Shown here piece by piece: positions 1 to 7,632 of a DNA stretch of 32,559 nt. The translations under genes were made by a program, and so were the position numbers. Source of the DNA: an uncultured Peptococcaceae bacterium (GTDB taxonomy: Bacteria; Bacillota; Peptococcia; Peptococcales; Peptococcaceae); contig CAMYDW010000017.1 of NCBI GenBank assembly GCA_947254645.1, positions 1-32,559 on the forward strand. Direction: 5' to 3'. A model generated the notes under the pieces. That model did no database searches. It was not told where the DNA came from and saw only the letters and a list, made by a program, of their open reading frames with translations. Every line of letters begins with the position of its first letter. Position 1 is the first letter of the stretch.

Positions 1-368
1 CTAATATTGCGTTCATATCAATGGTTTGTCATTATCTTACTACTACAAACCATTCTAATATTTTTCAACAGTTGTTTAATTGTCAGAGGATTTTTTCTCG
101 TGAAATCCTCGACAAGCAGTGCTCTTAAAGGAATTCGTTACAAGAGTTTACGACTTTCATATTTTGTTTGTAAGTTATTTTTTTCACAATTTTTTATTAT
201 TTTAAAATTATATTTTTATTGTTTTTTAGATATAAAATGAAAGTGCTCTTATTTCCCTAATGATTGTAGGTATAAGGTTTTGGGTATGTTTTGATATGAT
301 ATATTATAAATTTTAGGTATACATGATGATAAATCATTAAACTCAAAATCACCTAGGAGGATTATCTT
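1..368. other. AT-rich intergenic leader without a convincing gene
   Basis: I see no credible coding sequence here. An open frame at 7-240 begins with TTG at the window edge, is rich in Phe/Leu/Ile from AT-rich DNA, and has no visible ribosome site or recognisable family. Positions 81-114 can form a stem (TGTC, one bulged A, GAGGATTT against AAATCCTC GACA) with no T-tract after it, so it is not a normal terminator. A TATGAT at 295-300 and TATAAA at 305-310 could serve as a -10 for the next gene, but no good -35 is visible. A strong AGGAGG lies at 355-360. Confidence 0.6.
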
Positions 369-2024
369 ATGAGTAAACGTATTATCATTGTTGGTGGTGT
401 GGCAGGTGGGGCATCTTGTGCGGCACGCTTGCGTCGCTTAGATGAAACAGCAGAAATTTTACTTTTTGAACGTGGTGAGTATATTTCTTTTGCAAACTGT
501 GGCTTGCCATATTATATCGGTGGCGTTATTCCAAAGCGCGAAAACCTATTGGTACAGTCCGAAGAAACCATGTCTAAATGGTTCAATCTCCAAATTTTTT
601 CCCAAACCGAAGTCCTTTCTATTGCTAAAGATGAAAAAACGGTGGAAGTAAAAGATTTACGCACTGGTGAAAGTCGCACTGAAAAATACGACACCTTGAT
701 TTTGTCACCAGGGGCTGCGCCAATTGTGCCACCACTCCCTGGCATTGAAGAAGCAAAGGGTCGTCTCTTTACTTTGCGCAATATTGCCGATGTGGATGCG
801 ATTAAATCCTTCATTGATACCCAAGCACCAAAACGTGTTGCTGTTGTTGGTGGTGGGTTTATTGGTATGGAAATGGTTGAAAATCTTCGCCATTTACAGC
901 TTGAAGTCCATGTGGTAGAAGCGACCCCTCAAGTGATGGCACCATTTGACCCTGAAATGGTAAGCTTGATCCATGCAGAGCTGCAAAAGAACAATGTCAA
1001 CTTACACCTTGGCACTGCTTTAGAACGTTTTGAAAATGAAGGCAGACATTTGCTTCTCTCTGATGGCACCTCCCTCGATGTGGATTGCACCATCTTAGCC
1101 ATTGGGGTACGTCCTGAAAATAGCCTTATTAAAAATGCCGGGATTGCTGTTGGTGAACGTGGCGGCATTCTTGTCGACGATCAATTTAAGGTGATTGGCG
1201 CAGAAGACATCTATGCTATTGGCGATGCCATTCAAGTACGTGACCTTATTTTCCAAGAGCCTGCACAAATTCCATTGGCTGGCCCTGCCAATCGCCAAGG
1301 CCGCATGCTTGCTGATATCCTTTCTGGAAAAGACAAACACTATAAAGGCACCTTAGGCAGTTCTATTGTACGTGTCTTTAGCCTCACTGCTGCAAGCACT
1401 GGTAAAAACGAAAAGCAGCTCAAGGCCATGGAAGTACCATATCTTTCTATGCACCTTTATCCAGCAAACCATGCCATGTATTATCCAAATGGTGCACAAA
1501 TGTCCCTCAAAGTATTGTATGCACCAGAAGATGGCAAAATTTATGGTGCACAAGCCATTGGTGCTGGTAACGGCATTGATAAAACGATTGATATCATCGC
1601 AACAGCGATTCATGCGGGTCTTTCTGTATTTGAGTTGGCAGATTTAGAACTTTGCTATGCACCACCATTCTCAACCGCAAAGGCGCCAGTGAACTTTGCA
1701 GGCTATATCGCAGAAAATACTGCAAATGGTGAAAAATATTTCGATGATATTTTAAAAATTGATGAGATGGCAGATGACAACATTTACATTCTGAATGTCA
1801 GCACCAAAAAAGAACATGAAAAAGACCATCTGCCAAATGCTTTAAATATTCCGCTGCATGAATTGCGTGACCATCTTGATGAATTGCCAAAAGACCAACC
1901 AATCTACGTCCATTGTTTCATTGGCTTGCGTGGTCATATTGCCAGTCGTATTCTACAAAATAATGGTTTTGATGCCATCAATATTGCTGGTGGCTTAAAG
2001 CTCTATCAACAAAGCAAGGCTTAA
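369..2024 (+). CDS. CoA-disulfide reductase / NADH oxidase-like flavoprotein with C-terminal rhodanese domain
   Basis: This 551-residue protein belongs to the pyridine-nucleotide disulfide oxidoreductase family that reduces CoA disulfide, CoA persulfide or related low-molecular-weight disulfides with NAD(P)H in the cytoplasm. An FAD-binding GGVAGG motif lies at residues 9-14. The single redox cysteine C44 sits in FANCGLPYYIGG, the signature of CoA reductases as opposed to CxxxxC enzymes. A second Rossmann motif (VVGGGFIGMEM) starts near residue 158. The last ~90 residues form a rhodanese domain whose active loop CFIGLRG carries C516. The fusion (CoADR-RHD) is known to handle persulfide sulfur and oxidative stress. 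The ATG follows AGGAGG by 8 bases. It appears to be a single-gene unit, since the next operon has its own promoter. Which disulfide or persulfide it uses cannot be read from sequence. Confidence 0.9.
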   Translation: MSKRIIIVGGVAGGASCAARLRRLDETAEILLFERGEYISFANCGLPYYIGGVIPKRENLLVQSEETMSKWFNLQIFSQTEVLSIAKDEKTVEVKDLRTGESRTEKYDTLILSPGAAPIVPPLPGIEEAKGRLFTLRNIADVDAIKSFIDTQAPKRVAVVGGGFIGMEMVENLRHLQLEVHVVEATPQVMAPFDPEMVSLIHAELQKNNVNLHLGTALERFENEGRHLLLSDGTSLDVDCTILAIGVRPENSLIKNAGIAVGERGGILVDDQFKVIGAEDIYAIGDAIQVRDLIFQEPAQIPLAGPANRQGRMLADILSGKDKHYKGTLGSSIVRVFSLTAASTGKNEKQLKAMEVPYLSMHLYPANHAMYYPNGAQMSLKVLYAPEDGKIYGAQAIGAGNGIDKTIDIIATAIHAGLSVFELADLELCYAPPFSTAKAPVNFAGYIAENTANGEKYFDDILKIDEMADDNIYILNVSTKKEHEKDHLPNALNIPLHELRDHLDELPKDQPIYVHCFIGLRGHIASRILQNNGFDAINIAGGLKLYQQSKA

Positions 2025-2080
2025 GCCTGCAACCATGAAAATCTTGCAATAAAATTCATACTATACAAATGAGAGTGATG

Positions 2081-2089
2081 TGCTATACT
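2081..2089 (+). promoter_or_regulatory. Extended -10 promoter of the thiamine salvage operon
   Basis: TGC followed by TATACT forms an extended -10 element about 10-15 bases before the riboswitch aptamer, the expected place for transcription to start. No good -35 hexamer is visible at 16-18 bases, which extended -10 promoters tolerate. Inferred from sequence only. Confidence 0.5.
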
Positions 2090-2095
2090 AAATAA

Positions 2096-2176
2096 TAGCA
2101 CTAGGGGCGTCTGTTAGCAGACTGAGAATGCACTCTTTGAACCTGATCTGGGTCACACCAGCGTAGGAAAGTGTAT
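2096..2176 (+). promoter_or_regulatory. TPP riboswitch (THI element)
   Basis: The conserved TPP aptamer blocks are all present: GGGGCG near 2104, CTGAGA at 2121-2126, the CTTTGAACCTGATCTGGGT stretch at 2134-2152, and the ACACCAGCGTAGGAAAGTG block ending near 2173. The closing helix P1 can form between GCACT (2098-2102) and AGTGT (2170-2174). The aptamer senses thiamine pyrophosphate and lowers expression of the downstream genes when it is plentiful. The terminator hairpin just after it suggests control at transcription termination. Confidence 0.95.
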
Positions 2177-2186
2177 GATTGTTTTT

Positions 2187-2214
2187 AACGCCTGCTATGT
2201 GCAGGCGTTTTTTA
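2187..2214 (+). terminator. Riboswitch-controlled intrinsic terminator
   Basis: AACGCCTGC (2187-2195) and GCAGGCGTT (2201-2209) form a 9-bp stem with a TATGT loop, followed by a T-tract. It sits 11 bases after the TPP aptamer and before the thiW ribosome site, so it is the likely expression platform that stops transcription when TPP is bound. Confidence 0.85.
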
Positions 2215-2241
2215 TTTCACATTGTAAGGAGGGAATTTCTT

Positions 2242-2730
2242 ATGAATCAAACAAAAAAGCTTGTAACAGCTGGCTTATTTATTGCCATCAGTGTCATCTT
2301 CAATTCACTCATTGTCTTTCCAATCGGCTTGGCAAAGGTTGCACCCGTTCAGCATTTCATGAATGTGTTGACAGCCATTTGGCTTGGACCTTGGTATGCG
2401 GTGGCGTGTGCATTTATGACATCTATTATCCGTAACATGATGGGCACTGGCTCTATTTTGGCTTTTCCTGGTAGCATGATTGGCGCATTGTTTGCAGGCT
2501 TGATGTACCAAAAGTTCAAAAAAATCAGCCTTGGCGTCCTTGGGGAAGTCGTTGGTACTGGCCTCTTTGGCTCCATTATTGCTGCTTTAATGGCTTTGCC
2601 ATTTTTAGGAAAAGAAGTGGCACTCTTCGGCTTCTTGCCAAGCTTCCTTGTTTCTTCCACTGTGGGTGCTGTTGTTGCAGCAGTCCTCTTAAAAGCCTTT
2701 GAAAAACGTGGTTTATTAAACAAAAAATAA
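2242..2730 (+). CDS. thiW: ThiW: substrate-binding S component of an ECF transporter for the thiamine thiazole moiety
   Basis: This is a 162-residue integral membrane protein with about five or six hydrophobic segments. The KVAPVQHFMNV stretch near residues 32-42 and the GPWYA/RNMMGTGS region are typical of the ThiW family. ThiW is believed to import hydroxyethylthiazole using the shared EcfA/EcfA'/EcfT energising module, which is not in this window. The start at 2242 was chosen because a good AAGGAGGG ribosome site lies at 2227-2233. An in-frame upstream start would run through the riboswitch terminator and is unlikely. It is the first gene of the TPP-controlled operon, 24 bases before thiD. 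The family assignment is strong. The exact substrate is inferred from family and context. Confidence 0.9.
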   Translation: MNQTKKLVTAGLFIAISVIFNSLIVFPIGLAKVAPVQHFMNVLTAIWLGPWYAVACAFMTSIIRNMMGTGSILAFPGSMIGALFAGLMYQKFKKISLGVLGEVVGTGLFGSIIAALMALPFLGKEVALFGFLPSFLVSSTVGAVVAAVLLKAFEKRGLLNKK

Positions 2731-2754
2731 TATCTTGCAAAAAGGGAGTAAATT

Positions 2755-3582
2755 ATGAGTTATCAAACAAAATCTGTCCCTCAAGCCTTAACCATCGCTG
2801 GCAGTGATTCTGGCGGCGGTGCTGGCATTCAAGCGGACTTAAAAACTTTTCAGGAACGTCTCGTATTCGGTACTTCAGTTATTGTGGCCATCACTGCGCA
2901 AAATACCCAAGGGGTACACGGCATTCACAAAATCCCTGTACCAATGATTGAAGCTCAATTAGAGGCGGTTTTCAGCGACTTTGATATCCATGCACTAAAA
3001 ACTGGCATGCTGCCAGATATTGATACCATGCATGCCGTTGCTGATTTTCTCCAAAAGCATGCAGACATCCCTGTTGTGGTTGACCCAGTGATGATTGCCA
3101 AGGGAGGTGCCTCTCTCATGGAGAATGAAGCAGCCCAAACGTTAATTGATCGAATCCTGCCACTGGCCACTGTCTTAACGCCAAATGTGCCAGAAGCAGA
3201 AGTCATTACTGGCATCACCATCAAAAACTTAGATGATTTGCTAGAAGCAGCAAAGAAGATTCAAAGCATGGGCGTCAAAAACGTGGTCATTAAGGGTGGC
3301 CATCGCCTCGAAACAGAAAATGCTGAAGACATTCTGATTACTGAAGATGGCGAAGTGTTCCACTTTGCCTCTGAACGCATTGATACGGTGCGCACCCATG
3401 GCACTGGCTGCACCTATTCTGCCTGTATTACCGCAGAGCTTGCCAAAGGTGCCAGTGTCAAAGAAGCGGTGCAAACCGCAAAAGCCTTTATTGCAGCAGC
3501 CATTAAAGATGGGATTGAAGTTGGTCATGGACATGGACCAACCAACCATTGGGCTTATCGTCAAGTGGAAGGAGAAAAATAA
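2755..3582 (+). CDS. thiD: Hydroxymethylpyrimidine / phosphomethylpyrimidine kinase ThiD
   Basis: The 275-residue length is usual for ThiD, a ribokinase-fold enzyme that phosphorylates hydroxymethylpyrimidine (HMP) twice to give HMP pyrophosphate for thiamine synthesis. The N-terminal IAGSDSGGGAGIQADLK motif (residues 14-30) binds substrate. The GTGCT motif at 216-220 holds the anion hole and the catalytic Cys219. DPVMIAKGG near 110-118 and LTPNVPEAE near 141-149 are also family signatures. A GGGAG ribosome site precedes the ATG. Its stop overlaps the next start (TAATG), so translation of thiD and cytX is probably coupled. Together with ThiW and CytX it makes a precursor-salvage set. The genes joining pyrimidine and thiazole (thiE, thiM) are not in this window. 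Confidence 0.96.
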   Translation: MSYQTKSVPQALTIAGSDSGGGAGIQADLKTFQERLVFGTSVIVAITAQNTQGVHGIHKIPVPMIEAQLEAVFSDFDIHALKTGMLPDIDTMHAVADFLQKHADIPVVVDPVMIAKGGASLMENEAAQTLIDRILPLATVLTPNVPEAEVITGITIKNLDDLLEAAKKIQSMGVKNVVIKGGHRLETENAEDILITEDGEVFHFASERIDTVRTHGTGCTYSACITAELAKGASVKEAVQTAKAFIAAAIKDGIEVGHGHGPTNHWAYRQVEGEK

Positions 3583-4757
3583 TGAGTGAACAACCTCGTA
3601 CATCTGTCACAACAAACGGATTGCTTTGGCTCGGAGCAGCTATTTCTATTGCAGAAATTTGGACTGGCACCCTTTTTGCCCCACTCGGTTGGAGCAAGGG
3701 CCTACTTGCCATATTGATTGGACATATTATTGGTGGGGTGATGCTATTTTTAGCTGGCCGCATTGGTGCTGAAACTGGTCGCACAGCAATGGGCACCCTC
3801 AAAATTGCCTTTGGCGAAAAAGGTGGTCTATTCTTTTCTGTACTCAACGTTTTGCAATTGGTCGGTTGGACTGCTGTCATGATTGTCAGCGGTGCGAGCG
3901 CCATCAACATCCTCATCGGTCGTGCAGATGCCAGTGTCATTGGCGGCTGCGTCCTCATCGGCCTGCTCATTGCCGCATGGATGTTTTACGGCCCACAATC
4001 CTTTGGTAAAATCAACTCTCTCGTGGTGCTTGCGTTGGCAGCCCTTTGCCTTTTCCTGAGCTATCGTGTGGCCACCACCGATATCATCATCAATCAAACC
4101 TTTGAAGCCTTGAGCTTTGGCGCTGGAGTAGAGTTGGCAGTGGCAATGCCATTGTCTTGGTTGCCTGTTATTTCTGACTACACCTCTCGCGCTGAAAAGC
4201 CAGTGCTTTCAAACACCCTCGGCAACATCACTTATTTCATTGGCTCTTGCTGGATGTTTACCATCGGCATGGGCTCTGCTATCATCACTGGCTACACCGA
4301 CTTGTCCATGCTCATGCAAATGATGGGACTTGGGGTGATTGGGTTAGGCATCATTGTCCTTTCCACCGTCACCACCACCTTCCTTGATGCCCGTTCTGCG
4401 GCAATCAGCTTTGGTACCATTTCCGATGCCATCCCTGAGCGCACCCTTGCCCTCATTGTCACTGCCATTGGGACCCTGATTGCTTGCCTGGTACCAAGTA
4501 CCTCTTATGAATCCTTCCTTTACCTCATCGGCTCTTGCTTCACACCGATGGTTGGTATTTTGTTGACAGAGTATTATCTGCTTCGTCACAAAGAGGTGCG
4601 CACTAGCATCAATGGCATCAACTTTGTCATCTGGTGCATTGGTTTTGTGATTTATCGCATTGTATTGGGATTCACACCAATAACAGGCATCACCTTACCA
4701 GTGGTTCTCTTTATTGCAGCACTCACCTATGTGGTTCATAAGGTGCTAAAAAAATAA
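3582..4757 (+). CDS. cytX: CytX: putative hydroxymethylpyrimidine permease (NCS1 family)
   Basis: A 391-residue polytopic membrane protein with roughly 10-12 hydrophobic helices, of the nucleobase:cation symporter-1 (cytosine permease-like) family. The N-terminal LGAAISIAEIWTGTLFAPLG stretch and the PLSWLPVISDYTSRAEKP motif in mid-protein (roughly residues 187-204) match the CytX branch, which is repeatedly found under TPP riboswitches and is assigned to HMP uptake. The start overlaps the thiD stop by one base. The GGAG ribosome site lies inside the end of thiD. It is the last gene of the operon and is followed directly by a strong terminator. Position and subfamily support HMP as substrate, although no transport data can be read here. 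Confidence 0.9.
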   Translation: MSEQPRTSVTTNGLLWLGAAISIAEIWTGTLFAPLGWSKGLLAILIGHIIGGVMLFLAGRIGAETGRTAMGTLKIAFGEKGGLFFSVLNVLQLVGWTAVMIVSGASAINILIGRADASVIGGCVLIGLLIAAWMFYGPQSFGKINSLVVLALAALCLFLSYRVATTDIIINQTFEALSFGAGVELAVAMPLSWLPVISDYTSRAEKPVLSNTLGNITYFIGSCWMFTIGMGSAIITGYTDLSMLMQMMGLGVIGLGIIVLSTVTTTFLDARSAAISFGTISDAIPERTLALIVTAIGTLIACLVPSTSYESFLYLIGSCFTPMVGILLTEYYLLRHKEVRTSINGINFVIWCIGFVIYRIVLGFTPITGITLPVVLFIAALTYVVHKVLKK

Positions 4758-4760
4758 ATT

Positions 4761-4794
4761 AAAAAAATCCTGTCTTATAAGACAGGATTTTTTT
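4761..4794. terminator. Bidirectional terminator between cytX and the acetyltransferase gene
   Basis: AAAAAAATCCTGTC (4761-4774) and GACAGGATTTTTTT (4781-4794) pair perfectly around a TTATAA loop. The A-tract and T-tract give a terminator for both the plus-strand thiamine operon and the minus-strand gene, whose TAA stop (4793-4795) touches its edge. Confidence 0.9.
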
Positions 4795-5353
4795 ATGACT
4801 GAAAGCCTTTGAGTCTCGGCGGCGTGCTGGTGTGGGCCCCTAGATGCTTCTCCATCCATAAAATGCCATACCAACGATTAAATTTAAAACCACAGCGTTC
4901 AAAAATGCCCACGCGACGATAGCCCATGTGCTCGTGGAAACGCTCGCTGTCTTTTGGCAGATAAGGGTCGCCCTCCTCTGCATAAGCAATAGCCACATTC
5001 ACATTCAACACCCCTTGTGCACGCAAGGCCGCTTCTAAAGCCTCATACAATAGCTTGCCAATGCCTTGGCCATGATACCCTTGGTCGATATAAATAGAGG
5101 CTTCCACGGCCCATTGATAAGCGGTTCTATCGTTGTGAAAAGGCGATGCATAGGCATAGCCAACGATTTGTCCTTCTTTTTCAGCAACAAGATAGGGATA
5201 TTTTTTCAAAATCGTCTTTATGCGTTCCGAAAAATCCGCCACACTTGGGCAATCATATTCAAAGGTAATCGCAGTATGCTCAATATAAGGGGCATAAATC
5301 TCCCTCAGTCTACTCGCATCTTCAAGCTTTGCCACACGTACGATACACGCCAT
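4793..5353 (-). CDS. GNAT-family N-acetyltransferase, phosphinothricin acetyltransferase-like
   Basis: A 186-residue GCN5-related acetyltransferase that transfers acetyl from acetyl-CoA to a small amine. The acetyl-CoA pyrophosphate loop is QGYHGQGIG at residues 91-99. YAYASPF (67-72) and AYQWAVEASIYI (78-89) are typical of the phosphinothricin/methionine-sulfoximine acetyltransferase (pat/bar/YwnH) branch, and FHEHMGYRRVGIFERCGFKF (139-158) completes it. The longer open frame would start inside the terminator hairpin of the upstream gene. I chose the ATG at 5353, preceded by GGGAAG seven bases away. The real substrate is probably an amino-acid analogue or methionine sulfone/sulfoximine rather than a herbicide. 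Confidence 0.85.
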   Translation of the reverse strand: MACIVRVAKLEDASRLREIYAPYIEHTAITFEYDCPSVADFSERIKTILKKYPYLVAEKEGQIVGYAYASPFHNDRTAYQWAVEASIYIDQGYHGQGIGKLLYEALEAALRAQGVLNVNVAIAYAEEGDPYLPKDSERFHEHMGYRRVGIFERCGFKFNRWYGILWMEKHLGAHTSTPPRLKGFQS

Positions 5354-5397
5354 CCGATCACTTCCCATCAAGATTATTTTTCTGGCAAGAATAACAT

Positions 5398-5430
5398 AAA
5401 AGCACACACCTTGCAAGGCGTGTGCTTTTA
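5398..5430 (-). terminator. Terminator of the small gene at 5431-5592
   Basis: A 14-pair stem (AAAAGCACAC and CTT arms) around a TTGCAA loop sits immediately after the stop codon of the small gene. The one imperfect pair is A.C on the plus strand but a G.U wobble on minus-strand RNA, so the hairpin is more stable in the minus direction. T residues follow it on that strand. Confidence 0.75.
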
Positions 5431-5592
5431 TTAGCGTTTTTCCTCGTGAGAGGAATCTTTATTAATGAGACGCTCTACTTTACCAGTTCGGTCGTAAAAG
5501 CCTGCCCAAGGGGCATTATTCATCAGCGACTTGTCTTTTTTTTGCAAGCTCAACATATGACGGAACCCTTTGAACCAATTGTAGCCTTTCAT
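5431..5592 (-). CDS. Small basic protein of 53 residues, unknown function
   Basis: I do not recognise this protein. It begins MKGYNWFKGFRHMLSL, continues with a PWAGFYDRTGKVERLINKD segment and ends SSHEEKR. It has no hydrophobic segment or signal peptide, so it is probably cytoplasmic, and it is rich in Lys, Arg and aromatic residues. Support for a real gene is an excellent AGGAGG ribosome site at 5601-5606, eight bases before the ATG, and a dedicated terminator hairpin placed directly after the TAA. It lies 66 bases downstream of the methyltransferase gene in the same direction. An AT-rich stretch between them could hold its own promoter. Whether it belongs to the methyltransferase operon is open. 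Confidence 0.7.
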   Translation of the reverse strand: MKGYNWFKGFRHMLSLQKKDKSLMNNAPWAGFYDRTGKVERLINKDSSHEEKR

Positions 5593-5658
5593 ATAAACGA
5601 CCTCCTATCTTACTATATATATATTTTACAAGATAAAAGGTCTTAAATAAAGCACTTC

Positions 5659-6444
5659 TTAAAATGGCGTACGATAAACGGCCAAGCGATTGTTGAGTTT
5701 TTTCAAGAAAGGCAAGGTGCCAAAAAGCCATGTGCCTAGATTATATTTTTTCATCTCTTTGTTAAAGCTCTCTTCTTTAACAAAAACCAATTCAGGATGA
5801 TAATGCGCCACTTCCCTACCGTCAACAACGCCCCACTGAAAATTTGCTTTGGTGTGCTTGACGGTTTCATGGCGACGACCTTGCTTGGCAACGGCTGGAT
5901 GCATGAGCTCTACCACAAGAATCAGTTTTTTAAAGTGACCAATAAGCTGATGGAGCATTTTTTTAACTTCCTCTTCACTAAAATACATCAATACCCCCTC
6001 AATAATGATAATGGTCACCCCATCTGACGGTATAAGATGCAGCCAATCTGTTTCCAGTGCCGAGCCTACAATATTTTTTTCACGTGCACTGTCGCTAAAA
6101 AATTGTCGGCGCACTGCCATTGCATCGGGCAGGTCCACATTCCACCATCGTACCCTGCCATTGTCGACACGTTGAAAGCGGTTGTCTAATCCACAACCAA
6201 GATTGATACATTGCGCCTCAGGATAAATTTTAAGCAGGTTTATCACTTCAGCGTCAAATAGGACAGTGCGTGCCACTACCCCATGATGGCTCATCGGTTT
6301 ATCAAATTTTTCGCTATCAATCGCTAGCTTCTCTACTATTTCAACGGCTTTTGAATCGACAATCTTTGGGCACTTTTTTTGAGTCTCGCTAGCTTTGATA
6401 ACCACTGGTATCAACATCGTTTCTTGTATATCCCCTAGTTGCAT
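5659..6444 (-). CDS. Class I SAM-dependent O-methyltransferase, leucine-carboxyl-methyltransferase (LCM/PPM1) family
   Basis: A 261-residue methyltransferase of the LCM family (the group often annotated as O-methyltransferase involved in polyketide synthesis). Motif I is CINLGCGLDNRF at residues 79-90. An acidic residue that would bind the SAM ribose follows at D104 in WNVDLPDA. The conserved IIEGVLMYF block and an N-terminal ARTVLFD segment also fit. The track start is a GTG that overlaps the ribosome site. I chose the ATG at 6444, with GGAG eight bases upstream. The transferred group's acceptor is unknown, because this family acts on carboxyl or hydroxyl groups of very different substrates. 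An extended -10 promoter lies about 50 bases upstream. Confidence 0.85.
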   Translation of the reverse strand: MQLGDIQETMLIPVVIKASETQKKCPKIVDSKAVEIVEKLAIDSEKFDKPMSHHGVVARTVLFDAEVINLLKIYPEAQCINLGCGLDNRFQRVDNGRVRWWNVDLPDAMAVRRQFFSDSAREKNIVGSALETDWLHLIPSDGVTIIIIEGVLMYFSEEEVKKMLHQLIGHFKKLILVVELMHPAVAKQGRRHETVKHTKANFQWGVVDGREVAHYHPELVFVKEESFNKEMKKYNLGTWLFGTLPFLKKLNNRLAVYRTPF

Positions 6445-6493
6445 ATTTGACACTCCTTTTTTATTCGTTAATTAGCTCATGCTAACTATTGCA

Positions 6494-6502
6494 AGTATAC
6501 CA
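6494..6502 (-). promoter_or_regulatory. Extended -10 promoter for the methyltransferase gene
   Basis: Read on the minus strand, TGG followed by TATACT makes an extended -10 element about 50 bases before the methyltransferase ATG. A weak TAGTGA lies 17 bases further upstream as a possible -35. Prediction from sequence only. Confidence 0.5.
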
Positions 6503-6560
6503 CATTACATTTTTCATCACTATGATTTTATTCTCAGAAAAGTGTAAATATAGACATTGA

Positions 6561-6923
6561 AGGGTACTCCTCTTATTAAGAAAAATCAACGCTTTACAAG
6601 AAGGGGTTTTAATCCTTGGCAGTGGCAATTTGGTGCATCACCTCCTGCATCTTGACCCACGCCTACCTGATGACGGCTATGATTGGGCGGTGGCCTTTGA
6701 CCAATACATCAAATCGTGCATCCTAAAGCACGCACATACACCCCTTTTGAATTTTAAAAGCATTGAAAATAAACAACGAGCGTTTTCTACAGACGAACAT
6801 TTTTTACCACTATTAACCCTTCTCGGTGCCACTACACCAGACGATGCCATCGAGGTATGGAATGAAGCCTATGCTATGGGCAGCCTCTCGATGACGTCCT
6901 ATTTATTTAGAGAACAAATTTAA
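6561..6923 (+). pseudogene. 5'-truncated class III extradiol ring-opening dioxygenase (LigB/YgiD-type, 4,5-DOPA dioxygenase family)
   Basis: The frame is open from 6561, but recognisable family sequence begins only near 6590 (LQEGVLILGSGNLVHHL) and runs to the C-terminus, ending in the family's MGSLSM motif. Members are about 260 residues long. Only the last ~110 remain here, so the N-terminal half with the two histidines that help bind the non-haem iron or zinc is missing. A retained VHHL and the HFLPLLTLLGA block match the C-terminal half. Only 100-odd bases separate it from the divergent methyltransferase, leaving no room for the lost part. No ATG or ribosome site is present; a TTG at 6630 is the only nearby start. 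It is therefore a deletion remnant. It lies 19 bases before an intact nitroreductase-family gene that was probably its operon partner. Confidence 0.8.
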
Positions 6924-6942
6924 AAAAAAAGGAGATTTTACG

Positions 6943-7515
6943 ATGTCTATTATTGAATCTATTGCGACTCGCAGAACCTATTACAATATTAATAAAGAAT
7001 TGCCAGTGAAGGAAGAAGTGGTAATTAGCGCCATAGAACGTGCCACAGAACTTGTCCCAGATGCTTTTAATATGAAAAGTGCCCACGTCGTTGTGGCCTT
7101 AGGAGAAAAGCAAGAGGAGCTCTGGAACACCATTTACAACACCTTCGAAGGCAAGGTGCCTCGTGAAAAAATTGACGGCTTTAAGGCAGGCTTTGGCACC
7201 ATTCTTTATTTCATCAACGAAGAAAAAACCGCTGCCATGCAAGAACAGTTTGCCCTTTACGCAGCCAATTTCCCTGTTTGGGCCAACCAAGCCAATGGTA
7301 TGCTTCAATTCACCATTTGGACAGCCTTGCGTGAGCTTGGGGTTGGCGCAAGCCTCCAGCACTACAACCCTGTGATTGATGACGCTGTCAAAGCACTCTT
7401 CGATGTGCCTGCACACTTTAAGCTCGTCGCTCAAATGCCATTTGGAGGCATTGTTGCAGAGCCTGAAGAAAAACATGAAGAAGATATCTCCCAACGTGTT
7501 GTTATTGCACGATAA
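6943..7515 (+). CDS. Nitroreductase-family protein, Frm2/Hbn1-like (COG3560 type)
   Basis: A 190-residue FMN-dependent oxidoreductase-fold protein. The N-terminal ESIATRRTYYNINKELPV replaces the usual RRSxRxF of classical nitroreductases. The FNMKSAHVVVALG, GFGTILYF and QANGMLQFTIWTALRELGVGASLQHYNP segments are typical of the fungal Frm2/bacterial YdfN-like branch. These enzymes reduce nitro compounds or fatty-acid-derived signals with NAD(P)H, but the natural substrate here is unknown. A good AAAGGAG ribosome site precedes the ATG. It follows the truncated dioxygenase gene on the same strand, and it may now depend on a promoter reformed at the deletion junction. A weak stem (ATGAGGGG/CCCCTCAT) and then a strong terminator follow it. 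Confidence 0.85.
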   Translation: MSIIESIATRRTYYNINKELPVKEEVVISAIERATELVPDAFNMKSAHVVVALGEKQEELWNTIYNTFEGKVPREKIDGFKAGFGTILYFINEEKTAAMQEQFALYAANFPVWANQANGMLQFTIWTALRELGVGASLQHYNPVIDDAVKALFDVPAHFKLVAQMPFGGIVAEPEEKHEEDISQRVVIAR

Positions 7516-7593
7516 GCCTTTTTAGATGAGGGGCGCCTCTCCCTGTCATTCCCCTCATTGAAATTGGCAACAATAATAACACGTCATATCAAT

Positions 7594-7632
7594 AAAAAAA
7601 ATCCGACTGTCCTAAGACAGTCGGATTTTTTT
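7594..7632. terminator. Bidirectional terminator
   Basis: ATCCGACTGTC (7601-7611) pairs with GACAGTCGGAT (7616-7626) around a CTAA loop, with an A-tract before and a T-tract after. It serves the nitroreductase gene on the plus strand and the exported-protein gene on the minus strand, whose stop lies at its edge. Confidence 0.9.

Noticed and set aside
7..240. 77-residue hydrophobic open frame at the left edge
   Set aside because: TTG start, no visible ribosome site, Phe/Leu/Ile composition expected from AT-rich non-coding DNA, no recognisable family.
2017..2028. AGGCTTAAGCCT palindrome at the end of the CoA-disulfide reductase gene
   Set aside because: It spans the stop codon, has no loop and no T-tract, so it is a poor terminator; probably chance.
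7526..7558. ATGAGGGG/CCCCTCAT stem after the nitroreductase gene
   Set aside because: Seventeen-base loop and no T-tract; a much better terminator follows at 7594-7632.
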